This document shows, piece after piece, positions 10,063-18,904 of a stretch of 64,000 nucleotides of DNA. Origin of the DNA: a bacterium (lineage in GTDB: Bacteria; Elusimicrobiota; Elusimicrobia; Elusimicrobiales; UBA9959); contig JAJZRA010000001.1 in assembly GCA_021847485.1 (NCBI GenBank), positions 1 to 64,000 of the forward strand. The letters run 5' to 3'. Position numbers and translations under genes: made by a program. Position 1 is the first letter of the stretch. Every line of letters starts with the position of its first letter. The notes under the pieces were generated by a model. That model saw nothing but the letters and a program-made list of their open reading frames with translations. It was not told where the DNA came from and searched no databases.

Positions 10063-10102
10063 AAAAGAAAAGGCCGGGAAAGTTCCCGGCCTTTTCCTTT
10101 TT
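10063..10102. terminator. Bidirectional intrinsic terminator
   Basis: AAAAGAAAAGGCCGGGAA..TTCCCGGCCTTTTCCTTTTT between convergent genes. Confidence 0.8.
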
Positions 10103-10115
10103 CAGTCCTGACGGG

Positions 10116-11318
10116 TCACTTGTAGTAGGGGTCCACGAAAGCGCGGTAGGACTGCGGCGTCAGCGCCGCCCAGGTGTACTTGTTGCCGGCGTTCCAGAGC
10201 ACCCAGCTGTCGAGCAGGTTGAGGCGGGCCGCCAGCAGCTGCGCGCGCACCTCGTGCGGCCCGTAATGCCAGCCCAGCGAGAAGTCCTGCAGGTACGGGC
10301 GCAGCTTGGCGTAGTTCGGGCCCAGCTTGCCCATGGCGTCCTTCAGGCCGCGGTCTATCACCTTGAACGGCTGGGAGTTCGGGTTCTTCAGGTTGTATTC
10401 CCCGGAGTAGTAGTGCGAGGGGTACATCATCGGGTAGACGTAATCGGCGCCGGAGGCCAGCGTCGCTATGTCCTGTCCTATGCCCATGTCGTTCTTGACC
10501 GTGGTGGTCAGGCCGAAGACGTCGGCCGAGATCTTGACCTTGTAGGGGGAGAGGCGCTTGCGCGCGTATTCGAGGAACTCGCCGAGGTTGCGCGTGGCGG
10601 TCTGCCGGTTATGCGGCTTGGAGTAGCGGCACAGGCTCGTGTCGCCCTCTGACGGGTAGCGGATGTAGTCGAACTGGATCTCGTCGAAGCCGAGCCTGGC
10701 GGCGCGTTCGGCTATGTCCAGCGTATAGTCCCAGACTTCCCTGTTGTACGGGTCCAGCCACGTCGCGCCGTTGCGGCTGCGCCAAAGGTCCCCGGAAGGC
10801 GTGCGGACGGCCAGGTCTTTGCGGGCCTTGGGAAGTATCTTGTCCTTGAAGACGACGATGCGCGCTATGGTGTAGAGCCCGGCGCCCTTGAAATCTTTCA
10901 GCATGGCTTCCGGGTCGGGGATGGCGTTCTCGTGGGCGCCGTACCTGGAAGCCTGCTCCACGCCCGGAATGTAGACCTTGCCGTCGGTCTCCTTGATCGC
11001 TACGACCACGGCGTTGATCACCGAGCCGGAGATCTTTTTCAGCAGCTCGCGGCGGGTCTTCGCCGAGCCGGCGCCCCAGCAGGTCAGGTGGATGCCGCGG
11101 ACCTGGCGCTCCGCCGAGATCAGGCCTTTCAACTCGGTGGTCGAGACGGCCACCCTCGCGGGTTCCGGCCTGCCCGCGGCGGCCTTCTCCGCCCCGGTGG
11201 AGACTCGGACGGCGGCGGCTTCGCGCCTGGGCGCCGCGCGGTGGCGGGCGGCCTTGTGCCTGGCGGCGAAAGAAGGGTCGGAGCAGGCGAGGAGCAGAAA
11301 AAGCGCTGTATGCAGCAT
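10116..11318 (-). CDS. DUF4015 putative glycoside hydrolase, exported
   Basis: GIHLTCWGAG, VKIKETDG-like segment, LGFDEIQFDYIRYPSEGD, DVFGLTT, YPMMYPSHY. Confidence 0.85.
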   Translation of the reverse strand: MLHTALFLLLACSDPSFAARHKAARHRAAPRREAAAVRVSTGAEKAAAGRPEPARVAVSTTELKGLISAERQVRGIHLTCWGAGSAKTRRELLKKISGSVINAVVVAIKETDGKVYIPGVEQASRYGAHENAIPDPEAMLKDFKGAGLYTIARIVVFKDKILPKARKDLAVRTPSGDLWRSRNGATWLDPYNREVWDYTLDIAERAARLGFDEIQFDYIRYPSEGDTSLCRYSKPHNRQTATRNLGEFLEYARKRLSPYKVKISADVFGLTTTVKNDMGIGQDIATLASGADYVYPMMYPSHYYSGEYNLKNPNSQPFKVIDRGLKDAMGKLGPNYAKLRPYLQDFSLGWHYGPHEVRAQLLAARLNLLDSWVLWNAGNKYTWAALTPQSYRAFVDPYYK

Positions 11319-11371
11319 AGGGATATATTTTACAATTTACGGGTCGCCTAGTCTCGGGACGAGGGGAGAAA

Positions 11372-13837
11372 ATGAGATCTTCTACGCTATTCACGGGGGT
11401 CATGCTTATGGCGCAGCAGCTTTCGGCGGCCGGCACGCTCACGGTGCATTACAGCAGGCTGGACGGGGACTATTCCGGTTGGAAGCTTTGGACCTGGAAC
11501 GAAAGCGACCGGCGCCCCGGCTTCGACGTGCCGGTGTCCGGGACGGACGGGTTCGGCGCCGTCTTCCGCCTGGACCTGGACGCCGCCGGGCTGGCCGGCA
11601 AGAAGACCGGGATCCTGCCCCGCAAGGGCGACTGGGCCGACAAGGACGCCCCCGACCGCTTCGTGGAGGCCGCCCCCGGCGACGTCTACCTGCTGCAGGG
11701 CGACCCGAAGGTCTACAAGACCCCTCCGGAGATCTCCACCTCCGTGACCGGCGCCTTCCTGGACGGTCCCGGCGAGGTGCGCGTCACCTTCAACAGGCCG
11801 CTGGACAAGGCCTTCCTGGACAGGGAAGGGTTCTACCTTACCCGCGGCGAGAGCGCTTTCCAGCCGCTACGGGCCGAGCCGATAGGGGGGACCTATTCCC
11901 GCGCGGCCAGGCTTTCCTTCGACAGCCTCGGCGCCCCCGACTACGCGGGCCTCAACGCCGGGCGCTACCTGCTGCACTCGCGCGATTTCAAGCCCCTGCC
12001 GGTGGCCCTCGGCGGCGCCGTCTACGGCCCCGATTTCGACAGTTCCCTGCCCATGGGCCTGACGGGCGGCACGCTGCGGGTCTTCGCGCCTTTCGCGACG
12101 AAGGTGGAAGCCCTTGTCTACGAGACGCCTTCCGCGCAGCCCAAGGTCTACGCGCTCGAACCGCGCGGGGCCGGCGTCTGGGAGAAGCATCTCGGCGGCC
12201 TGATAGAGGGAAAGTACTACCGCCTGCGCACCGTGCAGGGAGGCCGGACCTACGAGGGCCTCGACCCCTACGCGCGCTGCGTCACCGCCGACGACGGCAA
12301 GGCGCTGGCGGCCGCCGACCATACGCCGGTGGCCCCCGGCCCCTCGTTCCCGCTCTCGGAGGCCGTGATCTACGAGGTGCACCTGCGGGACCTGACCTCG
12401 GACCCGTTCTCCGGCGTGAAGGAGAAGGGGAAATACCTGGGCGCGGCCGAGGCCGGCACCCGCCATCCGGAGTTCCCTGAAATTACCACCGGCCTCGACC
12501 ATATCGCCGAGCTCGGCGTCAACGCGGTGCATATCCTGCCTTTCCAGGACTTCGAGAACGGCGACAGCACCACGGCCTACAACTGGGGCTACATGCCCGT
12601 GAACTTCGATTCGCCGGAGGGGGCCTACGCCACCAGGACCGACGACCTCTCGCGGGTGCGCGAGGCCAAGCTGATGATAGACGCGTTCCACCGCAAGGGC
12701 CTCAAGGTCATCATGGACGTCGTCTACAACCATACCGCCGAGACCCGCTCCAAGGTCTACAACTTCAACGCGCTGGCGATGGACTACTACTACCGGCTGA
12801 ACCCCGACGGCTCCTACTCCAACGGCTCCGGCTGCGGCAACGAGTTCCGCACCGAGGCCCCTATGGCCCGCCGCTTCCTGCTCGACAGCCTGCTGTACTG
12901 GCTCAACGAGTACAAGGTGGACGGCTTCCGCTTCGACCTGATGGGGCTGATAGACGCCGACACGGCGGCCGAGATCGCCCGCGAGCTGCGCCGCGCCCGG
13001 CCGGACGTCATCATCTACGGGGAGCCGTGGACCGCCGGGGCGAGCCCCGTGCGCGGCGTCAGGAAGGGGAGCCAGCGCGGCAAGGGCTACGCCGTCTTCA
13101 ACGACGATTTCCGCGACGCCATCAAGGGCAGCGTCTTCTCGCTGGCGGACCTCGGTTACGTCGAGGCCGGCCGTAACCGGGAAGGCGTCATGCGCGGCAT
13201 CCGCGGCTCGGTGGACGGTTTTGCCGACGGGCCGCTCGAGACGGTCAACTACGTCTCCTGCCACGACAACCATACGCTGTGGGACCGCATAGACCTGTCG
13301 GTCAAGGACGCGACTCCCGGGGAGAAGGTCCGCATGGACAAGCTCGCCAACGCTCTGGTGCTGACCTCGCAGGGCATCCCGTTCCTGCACGCCGGCGAGG
13401 AGTTCCTGCGCACCAAGAAAGGGGAGGAGAACTCCTACAACCTGCCCGACGACATCAACCGCCTGGACTGGACCCGCAAGAAGGAAAACCTGCCGGTCTT
13501 CGAATACTACCGCGGGCTGATAGCGCTGCGGCGCGCGCACCCGGCCTTCCGCATGACCACCGCGCGCGAGGCCAGGGAGGACCTGAAGTTCTACGAGGAG
13601 CTCGGCCTCAAGGTGGAGCCGCCGGCCATAGCCTACCTGCTCTACGGCGACAAGGCGGGCGACCCGTGGAGCCGCATCCTCGTGCTGGTGAACCCGGAAC
13701 GCAAGGCGCTGAAGTTCGCGCTGCCGGCCGGGAAATGGACCCGCGTCTTCGACGCCTCCGGCGCCGTGAGCGGCGCCGCGCCGGTGTCCGGTTCCTTCGC
13801 GGCCGAGCCGCTGTCGCTGACGGTGCTGAAACTTTAG
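11372..13837 (+). CDS. pulA: Type I pullulanase (GH13), with signal peptide and N-terminal CBM41-like domain
   Basis: YNWGYMPVNFDSPEGAYAT, DVVYNHTAE, VDGFRFDLMGLID, YVSCHDNHTLWDR. Confidence 0.92.
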   Translation: MRSSTLFTGVMLMAQQLSAAGTLTVHYSRLDGDYSGWKLWTWNESDRRPGFDVPVSGTDGFGAVFRLDLDAAGLAGKKTGILPRKGDWADKDAPDRFVEAAPGDVYLLQGDPKVYKTPPEISTSVTGAFLDGPGEVRVTFNRPLDKAFLDREGFYLTRGESAFQPLRAEPIGGTYSRAARLSFDSLGAPDYAGLNAGRYLLHSRDFKPLPVALGGAVYGPDFDSSLPMGLTGGTLRVFAPFATKVEALVYETPSAQPKVYALEPRGAGVWEKHLGGLIEGKYYRLRTVQGGRTYEGLDPYARCVTADDGKALAAADHTPVAPGPSFPLSEAVIYEVHLRDLTSDPFSGVKEKGKYLGAAEAGTRHPEFPEITTGLDHIAELGVNAVHILPFQDFENGDSTTAYNWGYMPVNFDSPEGAYATRTDDLSRVREAKLMIDAFHRKGLKVIMDVVYNHTAETRSKVYNFNALAMDYYYRLNPDGSYSNGSGCGNEFRTEAPMARRFLLDSLLYWLNEYKVDGFRFDLMGLIDADTAAEIARELRRARPDVIIYGEPWTAGASPVRGVRKGSQRGKGYAVFNDDFRDAIKGSVFSLADLGYVEAGRNREGVMRGIRGSVDGFADGPLETVNYVSCHDNHTLWDRIDLSVKDATPGEKVRMDKLANALVLTSQGIPFLHAGEEFLRTKKGEENSYNLPDDINRLDWTRKKENLPVFEYYRGLIALRRAHPAFRMTTAREAREDLKFYEELGLKVEPPAIAYLLYGDKAGDPWSRILVLVNPERKALKFALPAGKWTRVFDASGAVSGAAPVSGSFAAEPLSLTVLKL

Positions 13838-13932
13838 TCCCGGGCCGGGCGGGGCCGAAAGGCCCTGTCGCCGGCCCCGCGGCAGGCGGTATAATATACG
13901 GGAACTTTATCGGGGGAACCCGGGGAGGAAGA

Positions 13933-14589
13933 ATGATCAAGTCAGTTCTCGCAGCCTTTATGCTGTTCTCGTCCGCCGGCGCTTACGCGGCGGAGTTCAG
14001 CCTGCAGAAGATCGACGCCGCCGGCCTGAAGGCCGCTGAGGCGCCCGTGCCGCAGGTCCCGCCGGCCGTCCGCGCCGACGCCGGGGTCCCGCAGGACCTC
14101 GTCTACCGCTTCCAGCAGGTCTACAATTCGCTTTCGGCCATCGAGCGCGACCTGACCTGGGTGCGCAGCGATATCGACCGGCTGGACGGCCGGGCCCGGC
14201 AGATAGTCCAGCTCAACTCCCATGACGCCTTCTTCCAGTCCGACCTGCGCCGCATGAGTTCCGACATGTCGCGCCGCTTCACCGACATGCAGCGGGCCGC
14301 CTACGACCTGCGCGCCCTGCTCTCCCAGGCGCAGAAGTCCGCCGACCTCAACCGGCAGGCCCGCGACATAGAGACCATGGCCCGGGACATCCTCCGCGAG
14401 ACCTGGCCCGGCATCGAGGACGCCGCGCAGCGCCTGGAATGGACCGTGCGCTCCGGCAAGCCGGAGCTGCTGGGTTACGACGCCCAGTGGACGGCCTCCG
14501 ACGTCTCCCGCTACGCCCGCCAGTTCAGCGACCAGGCCCGCACCGCCTCCTACGACGCGCAGGACCTGGTGAACCGTACGCAGCCCTGA
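13933..14589 (+). CDS. Exported hypothetical protein, helical/coiled-coil
   Basis: Signal peptide MIKSVLAAFMLFSSAGAYA; RBS GGGAGG before ATG 13933; no recognised domain. Confidence 0.7.
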   Translation: MIKSVLAAFMLFSSAGAYAAEFSLQKIDAAGLKAAEAPVPQVPPAVRADAGVPQDLVYRFQQVYNSLSAIERDLTWVRSDIDRLDGRARQIVQLNSHDAFFQSDLRRMSSDMSRRFTDMQRAAYDLRALLSQAQKSADLNRQARDIETMARDILRETWPGIEDAAQRLEWTVRSGKPELLGYDAQWTASDVSRYARQFSDQARTASYDAQDLVNRTQP

Positions 14590-14607
14590 CGGCGCGCCGC
14601 GGCGCGG

Positions 14608-14640
14608 AAGGCGGGACCCTCCGGGGCCCCGCCTTTTTCT
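14608..14640 (+). terminator. Intrinsic terminator
   Basis: AAGGCGGG..CCCGCCTTTTTCT. Confidence 0.7.
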
Positions 14641-14695
14641 TTGCTAGAATAAAGTGAACTTTCAGGGCGGGCGGCGTCACTAATTTACTAGGACT

Positions 14696-15265
14696 ATGCA
14701 AGAAGCCAGCGATGAGCAGCTTATAAAGGCCGCGGCCGCGGGGGAAACCGCGGCCCTGGGCACGCTGGTGGAGCGCTACAAGGACCGGGTGCTGACCTTC
14801 ATGGCCTGGCACTTCTCGCTGCCGCCCGAAGAGGCCCTGGACATGACGCAGGAGGTCTTCCTGGCGGTCTGGAAGAGCGCCGGCACGTTCAGGGGCGAGT
14901 CGCTTTTCCGCACCTGGCTGTTCTCGGTGGCGAGGAACGTCGGCCTGGGGTATTTCAGGCATTACGTGGCCAAGAAGGCGGAGAGCGCCGGGCTGCTGTT
15001 CGGGGACGAGGAGTTCGAGAACATCCCCGACGGCGCCGCGGGCCTGCTGGAGGGGCTCGAGGCCGAGGAGCGCCGCGCCCTGGTCAGGGGCGCCGTGCAG
15101 GCGCTGCCGGACAAGCTGAAGGCGGCGCTGCTGCTGCGGGAATGGGAGGGGCTGGCCTACGAGGAGATAGCCTCGGTCCTGCAGGTGCCGGTGGGCACGG
15201 TGCGTTCCAGGCTGCACAACGCTTACGCCCGCCTGCTGAAAAGCCTCGGGGAGAAGGATCTATGA
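14696..15265 (+). CDS. ECF RNA polymerase sigma factor (sigma-70 family)
   Basis: DMTQEVFLAVWKSAGTFRGESLFRTWLFSVARN and YEEIASVLQVPVGTVRSRLHNAYARL. Confidence 0.92.
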   Translation: MQEASDEQLIKAAAAGETAALGTLVERYKDRVLTFMAWHFSLPPEEALDMTQEVFLAVWKSAGTFRGESLFRTWLFSVARNVGLGYFRHYVAKKAESAGLLFGDEEFENIPDGAAGLLEGLEAEERRALVRGAVQALPDKLKAALLLREWEGLAYEEIASVLQVPVGTVRSRLHNAYARLLKSLGEKDL

Positions 15266-15717
15266 GCTGCGATAAGGACATGAAGAGGGACGTGCTGCTG
15301 CTGGCCGCGGGGCTGCTGCCGGCGGCCAGGGCCGGCGGCGTCGAGGCTCACCTGGCCGGCTGCCCCGCCTGCGCCGCGCTGCGCCAGGCGGTACTGGAGG
15401 AGCGCGCCGCCCTTAAAGAGGCCGGCGCCCCGCTGCTGGCGGCCGGCCGGCGGTTCTCAGTGACGCCGGAACTCACGGCCGCCCCGGCGCGCCGCTTCGC
15501 TTTCGCGCTGGCCGCCGCCGCGGCCTGCTTCGCGGTCTTCGTGCTGCTGCGCGGCGAGCCGCGCCCCGTTCCGGGCGCTCCCGGAGGGGGGATGACCCCT
15601 GCCCCCTCGGGCGGGTTCAGCGTGGCCGAGGGGAGCGGGCCTGCGCCGTCGGACCTGCTGCTGAAGCTCAGCGGGCGGCGCGCCGCCCCCGTTTATATTT
15701 CGGGACCCAGGTCGTAA
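15262..15717 (+). CDS. Zinc-finger anti-sigma factor
   Basis: HLAGCPAC (HxxxCxxC), one TM segment, ATGA overlap with sigma gene. Confidence 0.8.
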   Translation: MSCDKDMKRDVLLLAAGLLPAARAGGVEAHLAGCPACAALRQAVLEERAALKEAGAPLLAAGRRFSVTPELTAAPARRFAFALAAAAACFAVFVLLRGEPRPVPGAPGGGMTPAPSGGFSVAEGSGPAPSDLLLKLSGRRAAPVYISGPRS

Positions 15718-15729
15718 CTAGGAGGACTT

Positions 15730-16161
15730 ATGAAGACAAGTACCGTAGTTATAGCCGCGCTGCTGGCCCTGGCCGCCGCCGGGACGGCCTGGCACGCCAG
15801 GCGCGCGGAAAACTACCGCTCCCCGGAGAGGGTGACGGGCTACCGCTCGCTCGTGATGGAGTTCCCCAAGGCCCAGCTGCGCTGGGTGAGGAGGGGGGAC
15901 TATCTCGACGTGATCAGCGTGTTCGACGCGCAGCTGTCCGGCGGCCGCAAGGAAAAAGTGGCCGCGACGCTGCTGCAGAACGTGCGCGTGGCCGGCGTGG
16001 ACGTCCGCCGCGGCACGATCGTGCTGCTGGTAAACCCGCTCGAGGCCGAGTATTCCGCGCTGATGGGGCGGCAGGGGGAGGTGACCCTCGCGCTGCGCGC
16101 GCCCGGCGACAAGGCGATGACCGCCATGGAGATAGCCAGCTACCGCAAACTTATAAAATAG
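15730..16161 (+). CDS. CpaB/RcpC-like (SAF-fold) Flp pilus assembly protein, stand-alone
   Basis: RRGDYLDVISVFDAQ..VAATLLQNVRVAGVD..GEVTLALRAPGD. Confidence 0.68.
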   Translation: MKTSTVVIAALLALAAAGTAWHARRAENYRSPERVTGYRSLVMEFPKAQLRWVRRGDYLDVISVFDAQLSGGRKEKVAATLLQNVRVAGVDVRRGTIVLLVNPLEAEYSALMGRQGEVTLALRAPGDKAMTAMEIASYRKLIK

Positions 16162-16171
16162 GAGCCTTTCT

Positions 16172-16810
16172 ATGGACGACAACACGAGAGCCGCCAACGC
16201 GCTGGCCCTGCGCAACGCCGCCGAGGCGCTGCGCGGGAACCGCTTCGGGGCGGAGGTCTTCGCCACGGGCGCGGAGGCGGCCAAGGCCGTGCTGGCGCTG
16301 GCGGCCGTTGGCTCTACCGTGGGCCTCGGCGGCTGCATGACCGCGCAGGCCCTGGGCCTGCCGGCCGCGCTCGAGGCCGCCGGCAGCCGCGTGATAACCC
16401 ACGCCCCCGGCATGTCCGCCGAGGAGCGCCGCGGCGTCTGGCTGGCCGCCCAGGCGGCGGACCTCTACATAGCCTCGCCCCAGGCCGTTACCGCCGACGG
16501 AAAACTGATCTTCCTGGACGGTTCCGGCAACCGCGCCGCCGCCGTGATCTGCGGCCCGCGCAGGATAGTCCTGATAGCCGGGGTCAACAAGCTGGCCCGC
16601 TCGCAGGAGGAGGGGCTCTGGCGCGCGCGCAACACGGCCGCCGTGGCCAACAACATCCGCCTGAAGAAGGACAATCCCTGCGTGAAGACCGGGCGCTGCG
16701 GGGACTGCGCCTCCCCGTCGCGCATCTGCAACGCGGTCACGCTGCTCTGGAAGAAGCCCTCCTACAGCGACGTCCGGGTGCTGCTGGTCAACGAAGAGCT
16801 CGGCTACTGA
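16172..16810 (+). CDS. LUD domain (LutC/YkgG-like) protein
   Basis: GSTVGLGGCMTAQALG, ADLYIASPQAVTADGKLIFLDGSGNR, CGDCASPSRICNAVTLLWKKP. Confidence 0.82.
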   Translation: MDDNTRAANALALRNAAEALRGNRFGAEVFATGAEAAKAVLALAAVGSTVGLGGCMTAQALGLPAALEAAGSRVITHAPGMSAEERRGVWLAAQAADLYIASPQAVTADGKLIFLDGSGNRAAAVICGPRRIVLIAGVNKLARSQEEGLWRARNTAAVANNIRLKKDNPCVKTGRCGDCASPSRICNAVTLLWKKPSYSDVRVLLVNEELGY

Positions 16811-16895
16811 GCCCGGCCGCGTAACAAAATGGACATCGGAACCGCCCGGCGTTAATGTATACTATACAGGCGCGGGAAGGCCCGCGTTCTTCGCC

Positions 16896-17936
16896 ATGAG
16901 GACAACGCACGGACTGCTGACCAACGCCGCGGCCGCCCTGCTGGCCGCCTGGGCCGGCTGCGTCCCGGCCTCGGCCGGGGGGGCCGGCACCACCACGGCG
17001 AACTTCCTCAAGGTCCCGGCGGCCCCGCTGCCGGCCGGCATGGCCGAGGCCTACACCGCCATGGTCGGGCCCGACTCCCAGATCTACAATCCCGCGGGGC
17101 TGGGCCTGCTGGGCTACTCCTCTTTCTCCGGCGCGCACAACCAGTACATCGACGGGATAACCCAGGAGTACCTGGCCGCCTCCTGGCGCTCGCCTTACGG
17201 CACGGTCGGGGCCGTCTTCTCGACACTGTCGAGCGGCGACATCGAGGCCTACGACGTCAACGACATGCGCGTCGGCAACACCTCCACCGGCCACCGGATG
17301 GCCTCGCTGGCCTACGCCCAGTCCTGGCCGCATTTCAACCAGGACATCGGCAAACTGGACCCGATGCTGATAACGCCGAGCTGGACGCGGGTGCAGCCGG
17401 TCCGCGACTACCGGCCCAAGTCCTACCGCGTCTCGGTGGGCGCTGCGGTCAAGCAGGTCAGCGAGAAACTGGGCAAGGACTCGGCTTCCGCTTACGCCTT
17501 CGACGCGGGCGTGCTGCTCGTGCTGCCCCGCCACCTTCAGCTGGGGCTCGCCGCGCTGAACCTCGGCGGGAGCGAGAAGTTCGTCTCCGAGTCCTACGAT
17601 CTGCCTTCCTCGCTGCGCTTCGGCCTGGCCAAGGACTTCCACACGATCAACGACGTGATGATCTTCACGCTGGCCTCCGACGTGGTCAAGTACAGCGACA
17701 GCGACTACGTCAGCGCCACCGGCATGCAGGTGGACATCATGCGGATGTTCCAGTTCCGGCTGGGCTACCAGTCCCGCAAGGATTCGGGCTCGCGCCTGTC
17801 GGGCGGCTTCGGCATGAACTTCGACAGGCTTTCCGACTCGAACAGTTTCCTGCGGGGCGCGCGCGTGGACTACGCCTACCTGGACTACGGCTCCCTCGGG
17901 CCGACCCACCGCCTGGGCGTGCAGTTCATCTGGTAG
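16896..17936 (+). CDS. PorV/PorQ-like (UPF0164) outer membrane beta-barrel protein
   Basis: GTTTANFLKVPAAPLPAGMAEAYTAMVGPDSQIYNPAGLG; alternating hydrophobic C-terminal strands ending RLGVQFIW. Confidence 0.75.
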   Translation: MRTTHGLLTNAAAALLAAWAGCVPASAGGAGTTTANFLKVPAAPLPAGMAEAYTAMVGPDSQIYNPAGLGLLGYSSFSGAHNQYIDGITQEYLAASWRSPYGTVGAVFSTLSSGDIEAYDVNDMRVGNTSTGHRMASLAYAQSWPHFNQDIGKLDPMLITPSWTRVQPVRDYRPKSYRVSVGAAVKQVSEKLGKDSASAYAFDAGVLLVLPRHLQLGLAALNLGGSEKFVSESYDLPSSLRFGLAKDFHTINDVMIFTLASDVVKYSDSDYVSATGMQVDIMRMFQFRLGYQSRKDSGSRLSGGFGMNFDRLSDSNSFLRGARVDYAYLDYGSLGPTHRLGVQFIW

Positions 17937-17977
17937 CCCGTCCTCAACCCTCCGCCATAATTTGTATAATTGACCTG

Positions 17978-18904
17978 ATGGATATCGAAAAATATATAAA
18001 AAGCCGGGCGGCCGCCGTCAATGCCGCGCTGCCGCGCTTCGTGGCGGCCCTCAGGGACAGCGACCCGCGCCTGGCCGGGGCCATGACCTATTCCCTGGCG
18101 GCGGGCGGCAAGCGCCTGCGCCCCGTGCTGATGGGCGCCTCGTACGAGATCTTCGGGGGCAAGGCCTCCGAGATCCTGCCGGCGGCCTGCGCGCTGGAGA
18201 TGGTGCACACCTATTCCCTGGTCCACGACGACCTGCCGGCCATGGACGACGACGACCTGCGCCGCGGGCGCCCGACCAGCCACAAGGTCTACGGCGAGGC
18301 GCTGGCGATACTGGCCGGCGACGCCCTGCTGACCGACGCTTTCACCGTGCTGCTGTCCTCCAGGTACCCGGCCCGCGTGAAGCCGGCGGGCCTGCTGGCG
18401 GCGGCCCGGGTCCTGGCGCGCCGCGCCGGGGCGCGCGGCATGGTCTCGGGGCAGGCCGCGGACCTGGCCGCCGAGGGCTTCCTGCGCGGCAAGGTCACGC
18501 CGGCCCGCCGCAAGGCCGGCCTGCAGCTGCTCTCCTATATCCACCTGCACAAGACCGCGGACCTCATAACCGCCGCGGTCGAGATGGGCGCGGCCCTGGC
18601 CGGCGCCCCTGAAAAGGATTTCCGCGCGCTGTCTGCCTTCGGGCGCGACATCGGCCTCTGCTTCCAGGTGGCCGACGACATCCTGGACGTGGTCGGCGAC
18701 AAGAAGAAGCTCGGCAAGAGCGGCAGCGACGCGCGCAACAAGAAGCTGACCTACGCGTCCCTGCTCGGCGTGCCCGAGGCCCGGGCCAGGGCCGAGGCGC
18801 TGATGCGCAAGGCGCTGCCGGCGCTGGCGCGCGCCCGCGGCGCCGCCGGCCCCAAGGCCGCGCTGGCCGGCATAGCGGAGTTCGTCTACAGGCGGGAGAA
18901 CTGA
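17978..18904 (+). CDS. ispA: Polyprenyl (farnesyl/geranylgeranyl) diphosphate synthase
   Basis: GGKRLRP, DDLPAMDDDDLRRG, FQVADDILDV. Confidence 0.92.
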   Translation: MDIEKYIKSRAAAVNAALPRFVAALRDSDPRLAGAMTYSLAAGGKRLRPVLMGASYEIFGGKASEILPAACALEMVHTYSLVHDDLPAMDDDDLRRGRPTSHKVYGEALAILAGDALLTDAFTVLLSSRYPARVKPAGLLAAARVLARRAGARGMVSGQAADLAAEGFLRGKVTPARRKAGLQLLSYIHLHKTADLITAAVEMGAALAGAPEKDFRALSAFGRDIGLCFQVADDILDVVGDKKKLGKSGSDARNKKLTYASLLGVPEARARAEALMRKALPALARARGAAGPKAALAGIAEFVYRREN

